DNA from: Goodfellowiella coeruleoviolacea
GTDB lineage: Bacteria > Actinomycetota > Actinomycetes > Mycobacteriales > Pseudonocardiaceae
Direction: 5' to 3'
Assembly: GCF_024171785.1 (NCBI RefSeq)
Contig: NZ_JAMTCK010000008.1
Location: 248,001 to 312,000 of the forward strand
DNA: 64,000 bases
Shown: positions 57,852-64,000 of the stretch, one piece after another
Numbering within the stretch: position 1 is the stretch's first letter
How the letters are laid out: the number at the start of each line of letters is the position of its first letter
Notes under the pieces: generated by a model
What the model was told of the DNA's origin: nothing
Database searches by the model: none
The model's input: only the letters and a program-made list of their open reading frames with translations
Program-made: the position numbers and the translations under genes

Positions 57852-59011
57852 GCCGGCACCGCCAGCGGCAGGGACGCGTCCACCCGGCAGCCGGTGCCCG
57901 GCCGCGAGCCCACCGCCACCCGGCCGCCCAGCAGGCTGGCGCGCTCCCGCATGCCCGCGATGCCGCGTCCGGTGTCGGCCTGCTCCGGTCGGGCCAGGCC
58001 CTGGCCGTCGTCGGTGACGCTGATCTCCAACCGGTCGTCGAGGTAGCGCAGATCGACCTGCACGCTGCTGGCCCTGGCGTGGCGCAGGCAGTTGGTCAGC
58101 GCCTCCTGCACGATCCGGTACGCGGTGGTGTCCACCACCACCGGCAGCGGCACGGGCTCGCCGAGGGTGCGCAGCCGCACCGGCAGGCCGCTCCGGCTGG
58201 TCGCCGCCACCAGCGCGTCCAGGTGCCGCAGGCCGCCCACCGGGGTGCGGGCCTCGGGCTCGTCCGGGCCCCGCAGCAGCCCGAGCGTGCCGCGCAGCTC
58301 CCGCACGGCCTCGTCACTGGCCAGCCGGATCACCCCCAGCGCGGCGCGGGCCGCCTCGGGGTCGTCGGCCAGTGCCTCGTCCGCGACCGCGGCCTGCACC
58401 CGGACCACCGCGATGGTGTGGCCCAGCACGTCGTGCAGGTCCCTGGCGATGCGCAGCCGCTCCTGCTCGACCCGCCGGCGCGCCTCCCGCTCCCGCTCGG
58501 CCGCGGCCTGCCGCGCGGCGCGCCGCTGCTCGTCGCGCAGCAGCCGGGTGGCCCGCACGGCCGCGCCCAGCGCGATCGCGGTCAGCATCAGGCCGACGGT
58601 GGAGGCCAGCTCGAAGCCGAGCAGGTAGGCCGGGTCGTCGCCCTCGGCCAGCCGGAACGCCGTGCTCACCAGGAGCAGCGCGGCCGCGGTGCCGGTGGCG
58701 GCGACCAGCTTGCCGGCCTCGGCCGCCGAGTACAGCGCGGCCGCCACCGGCAGCGCCAGCCCGATCGCCGGGTAGCCGGCCGCGTAGTAGGCGAGCAGCC
58801 CGGTCGCCGCGGCCACCAGCGCCAGCACCGGGAACTGGCGGCGCACCAGCATCAACGCGCCCAGGCCGGCCGCGAACAGGTAGGCCACCACGTCGGGCTG
58901 GCGGTCACCGCCCAGGTCCATGCTGATCGCCGTGGCCACCACCACCGACACGGCCGCGCCGAGCACGGCGTCCGCGCGCCCGCCCCGGCGCCAGCGCTGT
59001 CCCTCGTCCAC
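57848..59011 (-). CDS. Two-component sensor histidine kinase (HisKA_3 type)
   Basis: This 387-residue protein has a cytoplasmic N terminus, four or five membrane helices (about residues 13-155) with almost no external loop, a coiled linker rich in Arg/Glu, the phosphorylated His193 in RIARDLHDVLGH, and an ATPase domain with RIVQEALTNCLRHA and DDGQGL. The signal is probably sensed in the membrane. GTG 59011 is preceded by TATTCT at 6 nt. Confidence 0.93.
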   Translation of the reverse strand: MDEGQRWRRGGRADAVLGAAVSVVVATAISMDLGGDRQPDVVAYLFAAGLGALMLVRRQFPVLALVAAATGLLAYYAAGYPAIGLALPVAAALYSAAEAGKLVAATGTAAALLLVSTAFRLAEGDDPAYLLGFELASTVGLMLTAIALGAAVRATRLLRDEQRRAARQAAAEREREARRRVEQERLRIARDLHDVLGHTIAVVRVQAAVADEALADDPEAARAALGVIRLASDEAVRELRGTLGLLRGPDEPEARTPVGGLRHLDALVAATSRSGLPVRLRTLGEPVPLPVVVDTTAYRIVQEALTNCLRHARASSVQVDLRYLDDRLEISVTDDGQGLARPEQADTGRGIAGMRERASLLGGRVAVGSRPGTGCRVDASLPLAVPA

Positions 59012-59240
59012 CCGGCGAGAATAACCAGTCGCCACGGTTTTTCCAGTCGCCCGGTGCTGACTGTGAATGTCGCCTGGTGACGACGTCCGGTGCGGGTCGG
59101 TGTTGGTGGAAATCGTCGTGAACTGACGATCCACGGCCGCTCACATTCCCGCGCACACCTGCCACGATCTGCGTCGACGCCGAATTCGGTGGAAATGTCG
59201 ACGGTGGGTTCCGCGGAGAAGAAAAGCGGGAAGAAACAGC

Positions 59241-59462
59241 ATGAGAACACTGGGTGTGGCCATTCTTGGCCTTTTCGCCGGCCTGGCGGTCGGTTTTCTA
59301 GTATTCAGCGAGCTGGTCGGCAGGCTGGTGGTCGGGAACGGGACGGTGGCCGCGCCGTGGGCCGCGGTGATCGGGTTCGGCCCGCAGGTGCTGGCCGTGG
59401 TCGGCGCGGTGGTGGCCGTGCTGGTCGACCGGGGCCGGCGCGGCCGGGCGGGGCGGGAGTAG
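59241..59462 (+). CDS. Small two-helix membrane protein
   Basis: This protein of 73 residues has two membrane helices (GVAILGLFAGLAVGFLVFSE and VIGFGPQVLAVVGAVVAVLV) and a basic C terminus. It lies 4 nt before the multicopper oxidase gene, so the two are probably co-transcribed. No family is recognised. Upstream 59012-59240 is non-coding. Confidence 0.7.
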   Translation: MRTLGVAILGLFAGLAVGFLVFSELVGRLVVGNGTVAAPWAAVIGFGPQVLAVVGAVVAVLVDRGRRGRAGRE

Positions 59463-59466
59463 CGCC

Positions 59467-60984
59467 GTGGCACTGTCCCGACGACACCTGCTGCGCCTGG
59501 CCGCCGGCGGGGTGCTGCTCACCCCGTTCGCGGCGGGCTGTTCCGCGCTGGGCACCGGCGGTGGCGCCAACCAGGAGACCGAGTCCAGTGCTGGCGGCCT
59601 GCTGACCAGCGAGTTAGCCCTGCCCGCGCCGTTCACCGCGCCGCTGCCGGTGCCGCCGGTGCTGCGGCCGACCCGCAGCGACGCGGACACCGACTACTAC
59701 GAGATCACCCAGCGGGTCGGCGAGCAGGAGATCCTGCCCGGCCTGCGCACCCGGGTGTGGGGCTACGACGGGACGTTCCCCGGACCGACCATCGAGTCGC
59801 GGCGCGGCCGGCGGACCGTGGTCCGCCACCGCAACGAGCTGCCCGTGCCCGTCGTGGTCCACCTGCACGGCGGGCGCACCCCACCCGAGCACGACGGCTA
59901 CCCCACGGACGTGATCGCCCCGGGTGGCACCCGCGACTACGCGTACCCGCTGGACCAGCCCTCGGCCACGCTCTGGTACCACGACCACCGGATGGACTTC
60001 ACCGGCCCGCAGGTCTACCGCGGCCTGGCCGGGTTCCACCTGGTGCGCGACGACGTGGAGCAGGCACTGGGGCTGCCGGCCGGGGACCGGGACGTGCCGC
60101 TGATGATCGCCGACCGGGCCTTCGCCGCGGACGGCTCGCTGCGCTACCCGTCGCTGGACCCCTCGCTGACCGGCCAGCCCGGGGTCACCGCCGAGCACAT
60201 GAGCGGGGTGCTCGGGGACTGCGTGCTGGTCAACGGCGCGCCGTGGCCGGTGCTGGAGGTGACCAACACCCGCTACCGGTTCCGGCTGCTCAACGCCTCC
60301 AACGCGCGCCGCTACCGGCTCGCCCTGGACCCGCCGCCACCGCGGGGGCCGGCCTTCACCCAGATCGGCAGCGACCAGGGGCTGCTCGCCGCGCCGGTCG
60401 GGCACGACGCGCTGCACCTGGCCCAGGCCGAGCGCTTCGACGTGGTCGTGGACTTCTCCGGCTACCCGCTCGGCCAGCGGGTGACGCTGGTGAACCAGCT
60501 CGGCCGGGGCGGCACGGCCCAGGTGATGCGGTTCGTGGTGGCCCGCAGGGGAACCGACGACAGCCGCGTCCCCGCGAAGCTCGCCGAGGTCGAGCCGCTG
60601 ACCCGCGCGCAGGCGGTGGTGGAGCGGGAGTTCACGTTCCAGCGGGGTGGTGGGGCCGCCCACCACGGCGTCACCCCGTGGACGGTGAACGGGCAGCCGT
60701 TCCACCCGGACCACCTCGCGGCCGAGCCCGCCCTGGGCACGGTGGAGCTGTGGCGGCTGCGCGCGCAGAACGTGCCGCACCCGATCCACATCCACCTGGC
60801 GCCGTTCCAGGTGCTCAACCCGGGCCGGTACGCGACCGGCTGGAAGGACACGGTCGACCTGGGCAGCGGCGACGAGGCCGAGGTGCTGCTGCGCTTCGAC
60901 GGCTACCGGGGCAAGTACGTGTTCCACTGCCACAACCTGGAACACGAGGACATGATGATGATGGCCAACTTCCAGGTGCGCTGA
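59467..60984 (+). CDS. Tat-exported multicopper oxidase (CotA/bilirubin oxidase-like)
   Basis: This protein of 505 residues oxidises metals or phenols while reducing oxygen to water, outside the cytoplasm. N terminus SRRHLLRLAAGG is a Tat signal, followed by a lipobox-like FAAGC. All four copper motifs are present: HLHGG, WYHDHRM, HPIHIHLAPF and HCHNLEHEDMM (with the type 1 Cys-His pair). The Met-rich end DMMMMANF suggests Cu(I) or Mn oxidation is possible. GTG 59467. Confidence 0.93.
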   Translation: MALSRRHLLRLAAGGVLLTPFAAGCSALGTGGGANQETESSAGGLLTSELALPAPFTAPLPVPPVLRPTRSDADTDYYEITQRVGEQEILPGLRTRVWGYDGTFPGPTIESRRGRRTVVRHRNELPVPVVVHLHGGRTPPEHDGYPTDVIAPGGTRDYAYPLDQPSATLWYHDHRMDFTGPQVYRGLAGFHLVRDDVEQALGLPAGDRDVPLMIADRAFAADGSLRYPSLDPSLTGQPGVTAEHMSGVLGDCVLVNGAPWPVLEVTNTRYRFRLLNASNARRYRLALDPPPPRGPAFTQIGSDQGLLAAPVGHDALHLAQAERFDVVVDFSGYPLGQRVTLVNQLGRGGTAQVMRFVVARRGTDDSRVPAKLAEVEPLTRAQAVVEREFTFQRGGGAAHHGVTPWTVNGQPFHPDHLAAEPALGTVELWRLRAQNVPHPIHIHLAPFQVLNPGRYATGWKDTVDLGSGDEAEVLLRFDGYRGKYVFHCHNLEHEDMMMMANFQVR

Positions 60985-61463
60985 CCGGTCGAGGGCGGCT
61001 TGAGCGCGCCGCGAGCGCCCCGCGGTTCAGTGGCAGCGGCGCAGTGGTGGGGGTCCGGGGTCGGCGGGGTGCCGCGCCCCGGGCCGTCCGGTGGTCGGGG
61101 CGATCTTCCGCGGCGCTCCGCTGATCTTCCTGGGTGACCGGACCCGCGTCCGGGTATGTGCCCGGCGTGTGCGGGCGTGACGTGTCTGTGTGTGGCCGGC
61201 GGCGGTCGCGGCTCCCTGAGCGAGGTACCTCCGCTTGGAGTAGTCGAGTGGCCGGGGGGTGTGATCTATGTAACGCTCACCTCCGGTGGGGGGCGTTCCA
61301 GCTGGTCGGGGCGGGTGCGAACGGGTTAATTGGTAGGGGCCCGCAACAAATTCGGGCACGGTTGTGTTTCGGCTGGTATACGGCAGGGCTACTGCGCGGT
61401 AATGTTTGAGCACTCCACCTTCTTGGTGAGTGTTGTTCGAAGGTGTTGGCTTGGAGGTGGCCT
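60985..61463. other. Intergenic region before the symporter, no gene seen
   Basis: This 479-nt region has its lowest GC in the last 150 nt, around 61300-61430, where the symporter promoter should lie. I saw several TA-rich boxes but no -35/-10 pair with normal spacing. No tRNA, riboswitch consensus or supported small gene was found. Confidence 0.45.
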
Positions 61464-63146
61464 GTGTCCGTGCTGGCCGCAGCGGATCTCCGGTTGGACG
61501 CCGGGCCGCTCGACTACGCCCTGCTCGTTCTGTACTTCCTGCTGGTCCTCGGCATCGGCGTGATGGCGCGCCGGTCGATCTCGTCCAGCCTGGACTTCCT
61601 GCTCTCCGGTCGGTCGCTCCCGGCGTGGGTCACCGGTCTGGCGTTCATCTCCGCCAATCTCGGCGCGATCGAACTGCTGGGCATGGCGGCCAACGGCGCC
61701 CAGTACGGCATGCCGACCGTGCACTACTACTGGATCGGCGCGATCCCGGCCATGTTGTTCCTCGGCCTGGTGATGATGCCGTTCTACTACGGCTCCAAGG
61801 TCCGCAGCGTGCCGGAGTTCCTGCGCCGCCGCTTCGGCAAGGGCGCCCACCTGGTCAACGCGATCAGCTTCGCACTCGCCCAGGTGCTCATCGCCGGCGT
61901 CAACCTGTACGCCCTGGCCCTGCTGCTGAACCTGCTGCTGGGCTGGCCCATCCCGCTGTCGATCGTGATCGCCGCGCTCATCGTGCTCGCCTACACCGCG
62001 CTGGGCGGGCTGTCCGCGGCCATCTACAACGAGGTCCTGCAGTTCTTCGTGATCGTGGCCGCGCTGACCCCGCTGACCATCGCCGGCCTGTACAAGGTGG
62101 GCGGCTGGAGCGGGCTGGTGGACCGGATCAGCAACGGGCCGGGCGGGGCCGAGCAGACCTCGGCCTGGCCGGCCACCGAGCTGACCGGGCTGAACAATCC
62201 CGTGCTCAGCGTGATCGGCCTGGTCTTCGGCCTCGGCTTCGTGCTGTCCTTCGGCTACTGGACCACCAACTTCGCCGAGGTGCAGCGCGCGCTGTCGGCC
62301 AAGAGCATGTCCGCGGCCCGGCGCACCCCGATCATCGGCGCCTACCCCAAGCTGCTGATCCCGGCCGTGGTGGTCATCCCCGGCATGATCGCCGCGGTGG
62401 TGGTGCCGCAGCTGTCCGAACTCAAGGCCACCGGACAGGGCGACGTCGCCTACAACGACGCGCTCCCGCTGCTCATGCGCGACCTGCTGCCCAACGGCAT
62501 GCTCGGCATCGCGATCACCGGTCTGCTCGCCTCGTTCATGGCCGGGGTGGCCGCCAACGTCAGCTCGTTCAACACGGTGTTCACCTACGACCTGTGGCAG
62601 GACTACGTCGTCAAGGACAAGCCGGACGAGTACTACCTGCGGATCGGCCGGCTGGCCACGGTGGGCGGCACGGTGGTGGCGATCGGCACCGCGTTCATCG
62701 CCTCGGGCTACGGCAACATCATGGACTACATCCAGTCCCTGTTCTCGTTCTTCAACGCGCCGCTGTTCGCCACGTTCATCCTGGGCATGTTCTGGAAGCG
62801 GATGTCGCCGTCGGCCGGCTGGGCCGGCCTGGTGTTCGGCACGCTCGGCGCGGTGGCGGTGTTCACCCTCTCCGAGACCGGCGTGCTCAACCTGCCCGGC
62901 CAGGGCGCCAGCTTCCTGGGTGCCGGGGTGGCGTTCGTGCTGGACATCGTGGTGAGCGTGGCCGTCTCGCTGGCCACCAAGCCGGTGCCGCAGGAGCGGC
63001 TGGTCGGGCTGGTCTACGGGCTCACCCCGAAGGAGAGCCTCAAGCACGACGCCACGGGTGAGAACGCCGGCTGGTACCGGTCGCCCGGTCTGCTCGCCGG
63101 CATCGCCCTGGCGATCACCATCGTCCTCAACATCGTGTTCGGCTGA
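61464..63146 (+). CDS. Sodium:solute symporter (SSS family)
   Basis: This importer of 560 residues and about 13 helices uses the sodium gradient. SSS features: DFLLSGRSLPAWVTGLAFISANLG (start of helix 2), AYTALGGLSAAIYNEVLQF and the SFMAGVAANVSSFNTVF helix. Substrates in the family include sugars, proline, pantothenate and organic acids; here it is unassigned. GGAGG is 6 nt before GTG 61464, preferred to GTG 61443. Confidence 0.9.
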   Translation: MSVLAAADLRLDAGPLDYALLVLYFLLVLGIGVMARRSISSSLDFLLSGRSLPAWVTGLAFISANLGAIELLGMAANGAQYGMPTVHYYWIGAIPAMLFLGLVMMPFYYGSKVRSVPEFLRRRFGKGAHLVNAISFALAQVLIAGVNLYALALLLNLLLGWPIPLSIVIAALIVLAYTALGGLSAAIYNEVLQFFVIVAALTPLTIAGLYKVGGWSGLVDRISNGPGGAEQTSAWPATELTGLNNPVLSVIGLVFGLGFVLSFGYWTTNFAEVQRALSAKSMSAARRTPIIGAYPKLLIPAVVVIPGMIAAVVVPQLSELKATGQGDVAYNDALPLLMRDLLPNGMLGIAITGLLASFMAGVAANVSSFNTVFTYDLWQDYVVKDKPDEYYLRIGRLATVGGTVVAIGTAFIASGYGNIMDYIQSLFSFFNAPLFATFILGMFWKRMSPSAGWAGLVFGTLGAVAVFTLSETGVLNLPGQGASFLGAGVAFVLDIVVSVAVSLATKPVPQERLVGLVYGLTPKESLKHDATGENAGWYRSPGLLAGIALAITIVLNIVFG

Positions 63147-63157
63147 GGGAGGCCCAG

Positions 63158-63463
63158 GTGAGCAAGGGAAGCAGTGCGAACGCGGGCGCCAGGAGCCACA
63201 AAGCCGGCCTGTTCGACCTGCGGTGGATCATCACCCTGCTGTTCGCGGTCTACGGGGTCACCCTGGTGGTGACCGGGATCGGCTTCACCTCGGAAGCCGA
63301 CATCGCGCGGGCCGGCGGCATCAACATCAACACCTGGTCCGGTGTGGGCATGCTGCTGCTGGCCGCGTTCTTCGCGGTGTGGAGCCTGATGCGGCCGCTG
63401 CGGGTGCCGGACGAGCCGGCGGAGACACCCACCAACGGCGCCACTGGCGCTGGTGAGCGGTAA
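63158..63463 (+). CDS. Small membrane protein paired with the symporter
   Basis: This protein of 101 residues has two membrane helices (IITLLFAVYGVTLVVTG and GVGMLLLAAFFAVWSLM). GTG 63158 lies 11 nt after the symporter stop, with GAGGGAGG upstream. Similar small proteins accompany SSS transporters in other actinomycetes and may act as accessory subunits; the role is inferred. Confidence 0.75.
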   Translation: MSKGSSANAGARSHKAGLFDLRWIITLLFAVYGVTLVVTGIGFTSEADIARAGGININTWSGVGMLLLAAFFAVWSLMRPLRVPDEPAETPTNGATGAGER

Positions 63464-63471
63464 CCCCGGGT

Positions 63472-63492
63472 GGCCCCGGCCAAGACGGGGCC
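63472..63492 (+). terminator. Hairpin after the symporter operon
   Basis: A 7-bp stem GGCCCCG (63472-63478) / CGGGGCC (63486-63492) with a 7-nt loop, directly after the stop. Confidence 0.55.
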
Positions 63493-63577
63493 CCTCACGG
63501 GTCGGCGACCGACGGGTCGGCGACTCCGAAGGCTCAGTGATCTGATTGTGATTGGCGAGCTGATCTGACGGTCAGAC

Positions 63578-63640
63578 GACCTGTCCCACCTGGTTCGGGT
63601 TCCCCCGGGACGGGGACGGTGACACCAGGTGGGACGGGTC
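63578..63640. terminator. Long stem-loop at the end of the 55-residue ORF
   Basis: A 17-bp stem (63578-63594 with 63624-63640, one T-G pair) has an inner GC-rich hairpin in its loop. It overlaps the stop codon region of the minus-strand small gene, as a terminator for it, and can also stop readthrough from the symporter operon. Confidence 0.7.
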
Positions 63641-63806
63641 AGCGCCGCCGGCCGCGGTGGTGCGGGTAGACGGGGTTGAACGCCTCCACGGTCCAGTCGT
63701 CGATCCAGCGCACGGCCCTGCTCAGGCCGGTAGCCAGGGTCGCGCCGCGTGCCCTGGTCGCGAGGCGGCCACGTCCGGGGCCGGTCTGCCTCGGCTTGAA
63801 CTTCAC
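63639..63806 (-). CDS. Small basic protein of 55 residues, unknown
   Basis: This is too short for usual gene-length limits. GTG 63806 has AGGAG 6 nt upstream, and the frame ends exactly at a strong stem-loop. The product begins MKFKPRQTGPGRGR, has a central helix with RAVRWIDDW and ends HHRGRRR; it is strongly basic. No family is recognised. A DNA/RNA-binding or peptide role is possible, but nothing beyond the translation signals supports it. Confidence 0.5.
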   Translation of the reverse strand: MKFKPRQTGPGRGRLATRARGATLATGLSRAVRWIDDWTVEAFNPVYPHHRGRRR

Positions 63807-63986
63807 GAGGATCTCCTCTCGTTGGGTTGGTCACCTGCCTCCTGGTACAGCGTGCTGAGCTGCTGAATCGTTCCGGTTTCCCACGGTGACGCCGAACACG
63901 CTGACAGTGGTGGGGGAGGCACGGCGATTTCGCTCAATTGGAGGTTCCTGACCCAGTCTGGGCTACCGGCCGCTACCGTGCACGTC

Positions 63987-64000
63987 GTGCCCCGTGCTGC
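63987..64000 (+). CDS. Possible start of a gene cut by the window end
   Basis: TACCGT (63974-63979) stands 7 nt before GTG 63987, the same leaderless layout as argS and the crotonase gene. Only four full codons (V-P-R-A) are visible. Confidence 0.3.

Overview
The window is very GC-rich, gene-dense DNA from a filamentous actinomycete, most likely of the Pseudonocardiales. The evidence is gene order: rho-rpmE-prfA-prmC-tsaC-wecA-atp genes-atpC-DUF2550-PduO-type adenosyltransferase-murA-nucS matches the order known from Mycobacterium and relatives. MurA carries Asp117, the F1 alpha and gamma subunits carry the actinobacterial extension and loop, and many genes look leaderless, with a TANNNT box 6-7 nt before the start codon. 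No species can be named from sequence alone.

Positions 1-12.8 kb are the edge of a nonribosomal peptide cluster. It holds an A-PCP protein cut by the window edge (its pocket residues read like a glycine code), a C-A-PCP protein without thioesterase, an SHMT-like PLP enzyme, and a VOC protein on the other strand. These are followed by a lone adenylation protein with a shrunken condensation remnant and a complete sulfonate-donor route: CysD/CysN make APS, CysC makes PAPS, and a small sulfotransferase lies between them. No cysH or sulfite reductase is present. The simplest reading is a sulfated or sulfonated peptide with its own PAPS supply.

Positions 12.8-20.3 kb hold a membrane M28 peptidase, a lower-GC pentapeptide-like membrane protein bracketed by tRNA-Arg(CCG) and a decayed copy of that tRNA's 3' half (a possible old integration scar), a CDF metal exporter, and a DUF3105-DUF305 pair.

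Positions 20.5-36.3 kb are housekeeping: argS-lysA-hom-thrC-thrB are chained by overlapping stop and start codons, followed by rho, rpmE, prfA-prmC, tsaC and wecA. A broken cell-wall hydrolase gene and a small membrane protein lie on the opposite strand between rho and rpmE.

Positions 36.4-49.1 kb hold the ATP synthase genes (AtpI-like, AtpZ-like, B, E, F, H, A, G, D). A sigma factor/anti-sigma pair on the opposite strand cuts atpC off from atpD. DUF2550, a cobalamin adenosyltransferase and murA follow; murA is preceded by a 25-residue reading frame that overlaps its start.

Positions 49.5-64 kb hold ethylmalonyl-CoA mutase (served by the nearby adenosyltransferase), a CmtR-CDF thiophilic-metal operon, a LysE-type exporter, a crotonase, a GT87-like transferase, a NUDIX hydrolase, the mismatch endonuclease NucS, a two-component system, a Tat-exported multicopper oxidase, a sodium:solute symporter with a small membrane partner, and a 55-residue basic protein. 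The most unusual non-coding item is a roughly 140-nt element found twice in inverted orientation (33.83 and 49.21 kb), with a 43/45-identical core and two DnaA-box-like 9-mers at exactly conserved spacing.
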